Shown here: positions 8,349 through 16,306 of the stretch, piece by piece
How positions within the stretch are numbered: the stretch's first letter is position 1
Layout: each line of letters opens with the position of its first letter
NCBI GenBank assembly: GCA_046349955.1
Contig: JAXMBI010000026.1
Span: forward strand, 1 to 64,000
Direction: 5' to 3'
From: JBGAPH01 sp046349955
GTDB taxonomy: Bacteria; Planctomycetota; Planctomycetia; Pirellulales; JBGAPH01
DNA length: 64,000 bases
Notes under the pieces: model-generated
What the model saw: only the letters and a program-made list of their open reading frames with translations
The model's database searches: none
Told to the model about the DNA's origin: nothing
Program-made: the position numbers and the translations under genes

Positions 8349-9911
8349 ATGGCCAGCTCGCAATCCCGCTCTGGCGCCAAGGGGCGCGGCAAGCTTGCCC
8401 GCCGAGGCGCCCTGGCCCTGGCCCTCGTAGCCATGTTGGGCGCCGGCGGCTGGTATGCCTTCGGCCGCACGCAGGCGGGCAGCGGCGTCCCTTCCGCCTT
8501 GCTCCATCGGGTGTCGCGCGGCGAGTTCTCTCAGGAAGTGGTCGAGCGGGGAGAGCTCTCCAGCAGCAAGAACACCGAAGTCCGCTGCGACGTGAAGAGC
8601 CGCAACACCACGGGCACGGCGATTCTGCAGATCGTGCCGGAGGGAACGTTCGTGCGCAAGGGAGACTTCCTCGCGCGGCTCGATTCGTCGGCGCTCGAAA
8701 CCGAGCGCACGACGCAGCAGATCGTGGCCAACACCAGCAAGGCCGTGATGATTCAGTCGCAGAACGTGCATGATCTGGCGGTCATCGCCCGCAAGCAATA
8801 TCTCGACGGCGACTACCGGGCGCTCGAGCAAACGGCGCAGAGCGCGATCTTCGTGGCCGAAGAAACGGTGCGGCGCTCGGAGCAGGTCCACGAGTTTAGC
8901 AAGCGGATGCGCTCGCGCGGCTACACTTCGGCCATCCAGGTGGAGGCCGACCGCTACAGCCACGAGAAGGCCAAGATGGACCTGAAGGTGGCCAACACGG
9001 CCCTCGAGGTTTTGCAGAACTACACCAAGGTCAAAACGCTCAAGCAGCTCGAAAACGACATCAAGACGGCCGAGGCCAAATTCAAGGCCGACGAGAGCTC
9101 CCACGAGCTCGATCAATCGAAGCTCCGCGATATCGAAGTCCAGATCGCCAATTGCGAAATCCTGGCCCCGCAAGACGGGCAGATCGTCTACGCCAACCGC
9201 CGCGACCGCGGCGACGACGACATCGTGATCGAGGAGGGCGCGCTGCTCCGCGAACGGCAGGTGATCTTCTTCTTGCCTGACCCCACCAAGATGCAGGTTG
9301 ACGCCAAGATCAACGAGGCCCGGGTGGGCCTGGTGGCGGTGGGACACGAGGTGACGATCGGCGTCGACGCCCTGCCCGACCGCACGTTCCGCGGGCGCGT
9401 GATCAAGGTGAACGAGTTCCCCGAGCCGCAGCGCTGGAGCTCAAACGCCAAGGAGTACGCCGCCACGGTCGAAGTGATCGGCACGCATCCCGAGCTGCGC
9501 CCGGGCCTCACGGCCCAGGTCCACATTCACGTCGAGCGCCAGCCCGACGTGGTGCAAGTGCCGGTGCAGGCAGTGGTCGAGCGCAGCGGCCGCCGCTTCT
9601 GCCTCAAGCAAACCGAGAATGGTCTCGTGCCCCAAGAGGTGGCCATCGGCTCGGCGAGCGACAAGTTCGTGATCATCACCGACGGCCTGAAAGAAGACGA
9701 CCAGGTGGCGGTGAACCCCCGCCAGCTCCTGCCCGACATGAATCTGCCGGAACTGCAGGAAGACCGCCTGCTGGCGGCCGGCGGCCAGAAACAAGGCGAC
9801 CCGACCAAGCAGGCCGCTGAGAAAGCGGCCGCGGAGAAGGTTGAGGCTGGCCAGACCGCGCAGGAATCGGTCACTTCGACGCAGAAGCCTGAGGTGAACG
9901 CGGGGCGGTAG
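8349..9911 (+). CDS. HlyD/MacA-type periplasmic adaptor of an ABC exporter
   Basis: A 520-residue membrane-fusion (adaptor) protein. A single N-terminal anchor (about residues 16-34) follows a basic head. The split lipoyl/barrel halves are at about 50-105 (EVRCDVKSRNTTGTAILQIV, EGTFVRKGDFLARLD) and 270-300 (ILAPQDGQIVYAN). Between them is a long coiled-coil (about 105-265). The beta-barrel and membrane-proximal part (NEARVGLVAVGHEVTIGVDA, LRPGLTAQVHIHVERQPDVV) come next, then a Lys/Glu/Ala-rich low-complexity tail. The following ATPase and permease genes complete a MacAB-like exporter. The ATG at 8349 is preceded by GGAAG. Confidence 0.88.
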   Translation: MASSQSRSGAKGRGKLARRGALALALVAMLGAGGWYAFGRTQAGSGVPSALLHRVSRGEFSQEVVERGELSSSKNTEVRCDVKSRNTTGTAILQIVPEGTFVRKGDFLARLDSSALETERTTQQIVANTSKAVMIQSQNVHDLAVIARKQYLDGDYRALEQTAQSAIFVAEETVRRSEQVHEFSKRMRSRGYTSAIQVEADRYSHEKAKMDLKVANTALEVLQNYTKVKTLKQLENDIKTAEAKFKADESSHELDQSKLRDIEVQIANCEILAPQDGQIVYANRRDRGDDDIVIEEGALLRERQVIFFLPDPTKMQVDAKINEARVGLVAVGHEVTIGVDALPDRTFRGRVIKVNEFPEPQRWSSNAKEYAATVEVIGTHPELRPGLTAQVHIHVERQPDVVQVPVQAVVERSGRRFCLKQTENGLVPQEVAIGSASDKFVIITDGLKEDDQVAVNPRQLLPDMNLPELQEDRLLAAGGQKQGDPTKQAAEKAAAEKVEAGQTAQESVTSTQKPEVNAGR

Positions 9912-9955
9912 GGGCGGTTCTTTGGCTGGGTTGGACCGGGCCTGAGTGTTGCCGA

Positions 9956-9990
9956 CCCTCACCCTAGCCCTCTCCCACTGGGAGAGGGGA
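9956..9990. repeat. short dispersed palindromic repeat (CCCTCTCCC hairpin)
   Basis: CCCTCACCCTAGC is followed by a perfect 9-bp hairpin: CCCTCTCCC, loop ACT, GGGAGAGGG (9968-9988). A closely related block lies at 29679-29716 inside the extended end of ligA. It is probably a REP-like intergenic repeat. It sits 80 bp before the ABC ATPase start. Confidence 0.6.
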
Positions 9991-10069
9991 CCGGAGTGCG
10001 GACCGGCAGGGCTTTGACTATCCTGAAGCGGTCAAAAAACTCCGCACCCCTTCGGCCCTTGCGCGTCCT

Positions 10070-10756
<687 letters not shown>

Positions 10757-10772
10757 CCGACAGGCAGATTGC

Positions 10773-11217
10773 TTTACCGCGGAGGACACAGAGGACGCAG
10801 AGGATGAAACTAAATGAGATAAGTGGGCAGATTGTTGACGCTGCGATGAAGGTTCATACCTCGCTTGGGCCTGGGCTGCTCGAATCAGTTTATGGAGCTT
10901 GCCTGGCCCACGAACTGCGGCGGCGCGAGTTGACAGTCGCGACGGAAGTGCCGCTGCCTGTGACGTATGAGGGGATCAAGATCGAGTGTGGCTATCGCCT
11001 AGATCTGTTGGTCGAGAACCAGGTGATAGTCGAACTCAAGTCGGTGGCTGACCTAGGTCCGATCCACCAGGCTCAACTTTTGAGTTACCTGAAACTGAGC
11101 GGCAAGAAGCTGGGCCTGCTGATCAACTTCAACGTCATCCATCTCAGGGACGGCATTAAGAGACTAGCGAACGACCTCTAGCTTCCTCTCTGTGTCCTCC
11201 GCGTCCTCTGCGGTAAA
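10773..11217. mobile_element. candidate mobile cassette: GxxExxY gene between 31-33 bp inverted repeats
   Basis: The left arm (10773-10803) starts TTTACCGCGGAGGACACAGA. The right arm (11185-11217) is its reverse complement with a few mismatches. Both arms are built from 9-nt GGAGGACAC-like units. The left arm ends directly at the ATG of the GxxExxY gene and the right arm begins 3 bp after its stop, so the gene fills the cassette. The unit sits between the ATPase and permease genes of one exporter. No transposase is present. I could not identify a target-site duplication by eye. Calling it mobile is inference from architecture and from related arms at 22041, 23082 and 37775. Confidence 0.6.
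10804..11181 (+). CDS. GxxExxY protein (PD-(D/E)XK nuclease-like)
   Basis: A 125-residue protein carrying the family motif G24-x-x-E27-x-x-Y30 in LGPGLLESVYGACL. The nuclease-like core follows: GYRLDLLVENQVIVELKSV with the E-x-K pair, then HQAQLLSYLKLSGKKLGLLINF. This matches the GxxExxY family (PDDEXK_3), whose biological role is unknown. Its ATG abuts the left inverted repeat, whose CAGAGG end would act as the ribosome-binding site. Base composition is lower in GC than the flanking transporter genes, consistent with insertion. Confidence 0.88.
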   Translation: MKLNEISGQIVDAAMKVHTSLGPGLLESVYGACLAHELRRRELTVATEVPLPVTYEGIKIECGYRLDLLVENQVIVELKSVADLGPIHQAQLLSYLKLSGKKLGLLINFNVIHLRDGIKRLANDL

Positions 11218-11242
11218 ACTCTCCGCCAATCACCGAGTCACT

Positions 11243-12562
11243 ATGCTAGCTGGATTGCGAACGTGGCGGATGGGGGTGAAGAGCTTGCTCTTGCATCCCT
11301 TGCGCTCGCTGCTCACGGTGCTCGGCATCTTCATTGGCGTGGCCAGTGTGATTTGGCTGCTGGCCATCGGCGAAGGCATTTCCACCAAGGCCCGCGAGCA
11401 GATCGAGAGCCTGGGGGCCGACAACATCATCGTCCGCTCGATCAAGCCAGTGAACAGTGCGAGCCAGACCGGCTTCATCCTCGAATACGGCCTCACCCGC
11501 CAAGACCACGAGGTCCTCACCGACACGGTGCCGACCATCGAGAGGGCCTTGCCCATCCGCGAGATCCGCCGCCAATTTCGCCGCGGCCGCAACGAGGTCG
11601 ACGGCCGGCTGGTGGGTTGCACGCCCGAATACGCCCAGGTAATGCACCTGTCGCCGCAGGTCGGCCGCTTTCTGGGCGACGCCGACATGACCACGGGGGT
11701 CAACGTGTGCGTGCTGGCCGCCGGCACGGCCGAACGGCTCTTTCCCTTCGAAGACCCGCTCGGCCAGGCGGTTCGGGTGGAGGATGACTACTACACGGTG
11801 ATCGGCGTCATGCAGCCGCGGAACGCCACGGCCGGCATCGGCGGATCGCTGGCCGCGCAAGACTTCAGCTCCGATGTCTACGTCCCCATCACCACGCTCT
11901 GGAAGCGGATTGGCGACCAGGTGTTCACCCGCCGTCAGGGGAGCCGCGAGGCGGAGCGCGTGCAGCTCACGCAGGTGACGCTCCGCGTCGACGAAGTGGC
12001 CCACGTGCCGCAGACGGCTGAAATGGTGAAGGACACCCTCGCCGCGCGCCACCGCGATCTCGACTTCGCCGTGGTCGTGCCGCTCGAACTGCTCGAGCAG
12101 GCCCGCAGCACGCGGATGATGTTCATCATGTTCATGGGGGCGATCGCCGCGATCTCGCTGGTCGTCGGCGGCATCGGCATCATGAACATCATGCTGGCCA
12201 CCGTGACTGAGCGGACCCGCGAGATCGGCATTCGCCGCGCGCTGGGGGCCAAACGCTCCGACATCACCCGCCAGTTCCTGGCCGAGACGATCGTGCTCTC
12301 GGTCGTGGGGGGCATGTCGGGCATTCTGGGCGGCCTGACCTGCGGGCCGCTCTCCGATTGGGCCCGCCAACTCGCCTCGCACCTGGCGCCGCACGCCATG
12401 AGCAGCCTGCCCGAAGTGGTGCGCGATGTTCGCCCCGAGGTGGTCCCCTGGTCGATCCCGCTCGCCTTCGGCATCTCGGTGGTGGTGGGCGTGGTCTTCG
12501 GACTTTACCCCGCGCGGCGGGCCGCGATGATGGACCCGATCGAAGCCTTAAGGCACGAGTAG
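11243..12562 (+). CDS. MacB-like ABC transporter permease
   Basis: A 439-residue permease with the MacB topology. TM1 is at about residues 20-42 (SLLTVLGIFIGVASVIWLLA), followed by a large periplasmic MacB core domain (about 45-285). Three more TM segments come at about 305-335, 360-380 and 400-425. The EIGIRRALGAKRSDI cytoplasmic coupling motif and the C-terminal YPARRAAMMDPIEALRHE are diagnostic. It pairs with the ATPase at 10070 and the adaptor at 8349. A GTG at 11192 would begin inside the inverted repeat, so the ATG at 11243 is used. The role is probably export of a peptide, lipid or antibiotic. Confidence 0.9.
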   Translation: MLAGLRTWRMGVKSLLLHPLRSLLTVLGIFIGVASVIWLLAIGEGISTKAREQIESLGADNIIVRSIKPVNSASQTGFILEYGLTRQDHEVLTDTVPTIERALPIREIRRQFRRGRNEVDGRLVGCTPEYAQVMHLSPQVGRFLGDADMTTGVNVCVLAAGTAERLFPFEDPLGQAVRVEDDYYTVIGVMQPRNATAGIGGSLAAQDFSSDVYVPITTLWKRIGDQVFTRRQGSREAERVQLTQVTLRVDEVAHVPQTAEMVKDTLAARHRDLDFAVVVPLELLEQARSTRMMFIMFMGAIAAISLVVGGIGIMNIMLATVTERTREIGIRRALGAKRSDITRQFLAETIVLSVVGGMSGILGGLTCGPLSDWARQLASHLAPHAMSSLPEVVRDVRPEVVPWSIPLAFGISVVVGVVFGLYPARRAAMMDPIEALRHE

Positions 12563-12588
12563 TCGAAAAACTGCGCAGTAGCGCAGCA

Positions 12589-12727
12589 CGGCGAGCGGCC
12601 GGCGTAAGCCGGCTGACCCAACGGTGATCAACAAGACCACGGCGGATTAGTCGGCCAGCTCACGCTGGGCCGCTCGCCGGAACGGTCGTTGAAGGGGCGC
12701 CTGGGGTCGAGCGAAGCGAGCCCCCAG
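12589..12727. repeat. composite intergenic repeats (GGCGAGCGGCC and CTGGGGTCGAGC families)
   Basis: CGGCGAGCGGCCGGCGTAAG (12589-12608) and the inverted GGCCGCTCGCCG (12668-12679) form one pair; a relative is at 29581-29619. CTGGGGTCGAGCGAAGCGAG begins a second palindrome (12701-12727) shared with 25289-25317, 31824-31852 and 31886-31915. The preceding GGGGCGCCTGGGGTCGAGC is identical, in inverted orientation, near 31900-31921. The 204-bp space between the permease and the next gene is therefore largely repeat. Confidence 0.65.
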
Positions 12728-12766
12728 CCATCCCACTTTCTTGACAAGGCGCCTGGCTTTCCGGCG

Positions 12767-13156
12767 ATGCCCCGCTTCGTTGTTCTAAATCACGAGTTGC
12801 CGCCCGAGTCCGCGCGTTCTTCGCACTGGGACCTGATGTTCGAGGTCGCCGGCGCGCTCCGCACCTGGGCGATCGAAACGCCGCCTGGCGCCTGGCAAAC
12901 GGGGGAGGCGCTCGCCTTGCCTGATCATCGGCTGGCGTATCTCGACTACGAAGGACCGGTCTCGGGAGATCGCGGCGCAGTGACGCGCTACGACGCCGGC
13001 GACTATTGCGTGGTCCGCGAGGCGCCCGGCCACTGGACGCTCGATCTGGCAGGCGACCGGCTGCGGGGGCGCTTGTCGCTCGAGCGCGTCGGCTTGGAGG
13101 AAGTGGGGGAGGCCGCCGCCAGCATCTGGCGCTTCGGCTTCGTGGCCGGATCATAG
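12767..13156 (+). CDS. stand-alone LigD-type 3'-phosphoesterase (DNA ligase N-terminal) domain protein
   Basis: A 129-residue protein matching the phosphoesterase domain normally fused to ligase D. It has FVVLNHE and SHWDLMFEVAGALRTWAIET near the N-terminus (H-x-D-L pattern), then PDHRLAYLDYEGPVSGDRG (the EDHPxxYxxFEG equivalent). A closing G-x-L-x-L-x-G-x-x-L-x-G block follows. In LigD this domain trims 3'-phosphate and ribonucleotide ends during non-homologous end joining. No ligase, polymerase or Ku gene is adjacent. Its last 154 nt overlap the convergent gene on the minus strand. Catalytic competence is not proven from sequence alone. Confidence 0.8.
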   Translation: MPRFVVLNHELPPESARSSHWDLMFEVAGALRTWAIETPPGAWQTGEALALPDHRLAYLDYEGPVSGDRGAVTRYDAGDYCVVREAPGHWTLDLAGDRLRGRLSLERVGLEEVGEAAASIWRFGFVAGS

Positions 13157-13905
13157 TGCACCAGGCGCATCCACACTTCCTTCTTGAGAAGCACGCTCCC
13201 CTCGGTCTTCTCCTGCGGCTCGGTAGGGCGGCTGCGGCCGCGGAGCACGATCTCGCCGTCGGCGATCTCGAGTCCGTCGATTTCGATCCAGCGCTCCTTG
13301 CCGGCGCGGATCGGCGGCAGATGGACGAGCGCCACGGGGTCGCCGTCGTTCTGCCGCCACTCGACCGGCATCTCGAGCTCGCGGACGACGTGCGAGACCG
13401 CCTCGAGAATCCGCCCCAGCGGCAGCGGCAAGGCGCCGGCGCGGGCCCGCTTGAGCCGCAGCGCCAGCACGTTCGGCTCACTCATGTAGCAGTCGAACGA
13501 CACCGAAAGAATCGTGCCCCACGATTCGAGCCGGTACTGGCAGGCGATCGTCGCCTCGCCGGCGGTGATCGCCGTTCGCGGCGCGGCGAAATTCGCCGGC
13601 AGGCTGCGGGCATGGTTCTTCACCAGATCGATCGCCAGCCAGCCGTTGATTTCTTCCTGGCTGAAGTGGGCCTCCCACACGCTCTGGCGGCGGGCCAGGC
13701 TCGAAAGCTCGGCCGCCTCGCGGAGCATCTGATCGCTGGCCTCGGCCTGCTGCTCGGGATCGGCTGCGAGCGCCCGATGGTAGAAACTTGGGACGTGCCT
13801 GAGGGCAAAGAACGCCCCGCCTCCGGCCAAGGCCGCCACGGCAGAGACGCCTGCGCCTGCCAACAACAGTCGCCGCAGCCCTTTGCGCACGTTGGAGTTC
13901 CGCAC
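13003..13905 (-). CDS. membrane-anchored hypothetical protein, tail overlapping a convergent gene
   Basis: A 300-residue protein with a GTG start (a second GTG lies five codons on). An N-terminal anchor at about residues 10-35 (LLLAGAGVSAVAALAGGGAF) is followed by a globular part with WEAHFSQEEINGWLAIDLVK and EPNVLALRLKRARAGALPLPLG. The last 50 residues are Ser/Arg/Pro-rich and are encoded antisense to the phosphoesterase gene. They look like out-of-frame coding, so the true end may have been lost by a frameshift near 13150. No family is recognised; the middle suggests a secreted lipid-binding or AsmA-like beta protein, but that is a guess. Confidence 0.7.
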   Translation of the reverse strand: MRNSNVRKGLRRLLLAGAGVSAVAALAGGGAFFALRHVPSFYHRALAADPEQQAEASDQMLREAAELSSLARRQSVWEAHFSQEEINGWLAIDLVKNHARSLPANFAAPRTAITAGEATIACQYRLESWGTILSVSFDCYMSEPNVLALRLKRARAGALPLPLGRILEAVSHVVRELEMPVEWRQNDGDPVALVHLPPIRAGKERWIEIDGLEIADGEIVLRGRSRPTEPQEKTEGSVLLKKEVWMRLVHYDPATKPKRQMLAAASPTSSKPTRSSDKRPRSRSPARSSVQWPGASRTTQ

Positions 13906-14160
13906 CCGGGGAGTCGAAGATGCCCCCTTGCTTGTGGGGGTTGTAACCCCACTCGCGCCCCGCTTAACGCTATAGGGCGAGGCATCTTAGACGCACGCTC
14001 GAGATGGGTCAACGCGAGCCTGGCGGGCTGCAAAAGCGACCGACCCTTGAACTGGCCCGCATCGCTGGATTAGAACCGGGCACTTCCGCTCCGCCAGGGC
14101 GAGCCGCAATCCGCCGCTGGGGGCGGCGGTCCCACCTCTCCTTCCTTCCCGGCGGTGCCC

Positions 14161-15144
14161 ATGCCCAAGGTCCTGGTCCTTCCCTTCATGCTCAATGGGG
14201 CGCCGGGCCCCTATCTCGATGCCTTGCGCGGCGCGGGGCTCGACGTGGTGTATCCCCCCAAGGGACGCTTTCTGGGCAAGCCCGAGGAACTGCTCGAGCA
14301 CCTCGACGGCTGCGAAGCGGCGCTGGCCGGCATGGAGCCTTTCAACGCCAATGTGCTGGCCGCTTCGAAGCTGCGGGCAATCGGCCGCATGGGCGTAGGC
14401 TACGACGCCGTCGATATTCCGGCCGCAACCGAGCGCAAGATCGCCGTGACGATCACGCCGGGGGCCAACGAAGTGTCGGTCGCCGAGCAAACGCTGGCCC
14501 TCTTGCTGGGCGTGATGCGCGGCTTCCCCGAGCGCGACCGCGAGGTGCGGCGCGGCGTGTGGAAGCGCGAAAAGCTGCCCCGCCTGGGCGGCAAAACGCT
14601 GGGGCTGGTCGGCATGGGCCGCATCGGCAAGGCCGTGGTTCCGCGGGCCCAGGGGCTGGGGCTCAAGGTCATCGCCTACGATCCGTATCCCGATCAAGCG
14701 TTCGCCGCGGCGATGAATGTGCGCCTCGTGGACCTCGACGAGCTTTACGCCACGGCCGACGTGGTGAGCTTGCACCTCCCTTGCACGGCCGAAACGCAGA
14801 ACATGATCAACGCCCGCACGCTGTCTCAGATGAAGCGCGGGGCGGTGCTGGTGAACACGGCCCGCGGCGGCCTGGTCGACGAAGACGCCCTCTACGCGGC
14901 CCTCCGCGAGCGGCACTTGCTGGGGGCCGGGCTCGATGTCTTCAAGATCGAGCCCTTGCCGCTCGACAGCCCGCTCCTGCAGCTCGACAACGCGCTCCTC
15001 TGCTGCCACATGGGCGGCCTCGACGAGGAGTCGGAAGTGGCGATGAGCCGCATGGCCGCCGAGTGCATCGCCCGGCTCTACCGCGGCGATTGGCCGGAGG
15101 GCTGCGTGGTGAACGCGGAGATCCGGGACGGGTGGAAGTGGTAG
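14161..15144 (+). CDS. D-isomer-specific 2-hydroxyacid dehydrogenase (phosphoglycerate dehydrogenase-like)
   Basis: A 327-residue NAD-dependent dehydrogenase. The N-terminal catalytic domain includes AIGRMGVGYDAVDIPAATE. The Rossmann motif GLVGMGRIGKAV begins near residue 150. The catalytic triad is intact: Arg235 in NTARGGLVDE, Glu264 in DVFKIEPLP and His283 in CCHMGG. There is no ACT or other regulatory domain, so it need not be a serine-pathway enzyme; glyoxylate/hydroxypyruvate or another 2-oxoacid are alternatives. The ATG at 14161 is preferred to a GTG two codons upstream. Confidence 0.88.
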   Translation: MPKVLVLPFMLNGAPGPYLDALRGAGLDVVYPPKGRFLGKPEELLEHLDGCEAALAGMEPFNANVLAASKLRAIGRMGVGYDAVDIPAATERKIAVTITPGANEVSVAEQTLALLLGVMRGFPERDREVRRGVWKREKLPRLGGKTLGLVGMGRIGKAVVPRAQGLGLKVIAYDPYPDQAFAAAMNVRLVDLDELYATADVVSLHLPCTAETQNMINARTLSQMKRGAVLVNTARGGLVDEDALYAALRERHLLGAGLDVFKIEPLPLDSPLLQLDNALLCCHMGGLDEESEVAMSRMAAECIARLYRGDWPEGCVVNAEIRDGWKW

Positions 15145-15291
15145 CGGGCGCCGATTCCTGCCATGAGCCCCCGTGAGTCACGAGGGGGCATTCGCCGTTG
15201 CAGCGCGAACTCCGGTGGGGCGAATGCGCGCGGCTTGGCGGCGACTCCAAGGGTGTGCGAGGATGATGGTCAACTTATCGGGCGACAGCAT

Positions 15292-15648
15292 ATGCGCGCC
15301 ACTGCACAATTCAGCCTTCGCACGCTGCTCGTTCTACTGACGCTCATTGCGATCGCTTGCGGTCTCTATGTCGGGATTGTCGCAGAGGATCGCAAACAAG
15401 AACGGCTCGTGAACCAAGCAAAGGCTCTGTTCGCCGCAAATCATTGCCGCTGGGTTTACGTGAAGCATGGAAAGGGCATCGCACTGGTGGTGGAAGGCGC
15501 CGAACTAAACTTGGAGATGGCTCGCGCCCTGAGGGCAGCACGCCGCATCACGAATCTCGGGATGAAGTCGCTCCCGGAGCAGGAAGTCGCCAAGGAATTG
15601 GAGAAGTCCTTTCATCGACTTGACGAGCGCGGGTGGAAGCGACGATAG
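15292..15648 (+). CDS. small single-pass membrane protein with planctomycete FSLRTLLVLLTL motif
   Basis: A 118-residue protein. The N-terminus ATAQFSLRTLLVLLTLIAIA is a recurrent planctomycete pattern: a short polar head with FSLRTLL, then one TM helix. The exported part is basic and helical (KQERLVNQAKALFAANHC, LEMARALRAARRITNLG). The ATG at 15292 is chosen because the motif normally lies within the first ten residues. GC content is lower than in neighbouring genes. Function is unknown. Confidence 0.7.
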   Translation: MRATAQFSLRTLLVLLTLIAIACGLYVGIVAEDRKQERLVNQAKALFAANHCRWVYVKHGKGIALVVEGAELNLEMARALRAARRITNLGMKSLPEQEVAKELEKSFHRLDERGWKRR

Positions 15649-15778
15649 CCGCCAGCTCCGCGGAGCGCGAGATTCGCCCCCGGTGGGTCGCGGGGGGCAT
15701 CCTTGGCTTGCTGGCGAACACCGATGGGCCCAAAGCGCGCTGCGATCGTCGCGCGATTCGCCAGTTGCGATCCTTCTC

Positions 15779-15799
15779 CCCCCGGCGACTCGCCGGGGG
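15779..15799. terminator. GC-rich hairpin upstream of blaI
   Basis: CCCCCGGCG, loop ACT, CGCCGGGGG is a perfect 9-bp hairpin. It lies 130 nt after the small membrane protein gene and before the blaI regulatory region. No U-tract follows, so it may be an intergenic repeat rather than a true terminator. Confidence 0.4.
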
Positions 15800-15815
15800 C
15801 TAAAGAAACGGCAGC

Positions 15816-15877
15816 GGCTAAAATTTTAGCCAACGGGGCTTGACGGCCGATGCTCGTAGTGGCTAAAAATTTGGCCA
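15816..15877. promoter_or_regulatory. candidate BlaI operator pair
   Basis: GGCTAAAATTTTAGCC (15816-15831) is a perfect 16-bp palindrome. TGGCTAAAAATTTGGCCA (15860-15877) is an imperfect copy; the centres are 45 bp apart. Both lie within 105 bp upstream of the blaI start. BlaI/MecI repressors bind AT-centred dyads upstream of their own operons, so autoregulation is likely. The assignment is from position and symmetry only. Confidence 0.5.
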
Positions 15878-15918
15878 TCGGAGTCGTACGCCGTTTCTCG
15901 AGTTCCTTAGGACAGCCC

Positions 15919-16305
15919 ATGGCTCAGGCCTTCGAAGAGCCGCTCAGCAGACGCGAGCGGCAGATCATGGACATCGTGTACGCCCTCGGCCAGGCCACCG
16001 CCCTCGAGGTGGTGCAGCGGCTCCCCGAGGCCCCCAGCAAAACCGCCGTCCGCACCCTGCTGGGCATTCTCGAAACGAAGGGGCACTTGGATCACGAGGA
16101 ACGGGGCGCCGCCTACGTCTATCGTCCCACCCGCCCCCGCGACGACGCCGGCCGCTCGGCGCTCACTCGGGTGCTCAAAACCTTCTTCGACGGCTCGCTC
16201 GAGCGGGCCGTGGCCGCCCACTTGGCCGAGGGAGAACAGATCTCCGACGCCGAACTCAAGCGGCTGGCCAGTCTCATCCAACAAGCCCGCAAACAGGGGA
16301 AATGA
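15919..16305 (+). CDS. blaI: BlaI/MecI/CopY-family transcriptional repressor
   Basis: A 128-residue winged-helix repressor. LSRRERQIMDIVYALGQATA and VVQRLPEAPSKTAVRTLLGI form the helix-turn-helix, HEERGAAYVYRPT is the wing, and a C-terminal dimerisation helix follows. In the classical system BlaI is cleaved after its partner M56 sensor protease is activated. Its stop codon is separated by one base from the start of exactly such a protease (16307), so the two are translationally linked. The ATG at 15919 excludes an upstream start lying inside the operator-like palindromes. Confidence 0.92.
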   Translation: MAQAFEEPLSRRERQIMDIVYALGQATALEVVQRLPEAPSKTAVRTLLGILETKGHLDHEERGAAYVYRPTRPRDDAGRSALTRVLKTFFDGSLERAVAAHLAEGEQISDAELKRLASLIQQARKQGK

Positions 16306-16306
16306 C

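Noticed and set aside
10773..11217. Reading the GxxExxY cassette as an insertion sequence or toxin-antitoxin pair
   Set aside because: There is one gene only, no DDE or HUH transposase motif, and no second small gene; only the architecture suggests mobility.
11192..11242. GTG start for the exporter permease inside the right inverted repeat
   Set aside because: It would translate repeat sequence; the MacB N-terminus begins at 11243.
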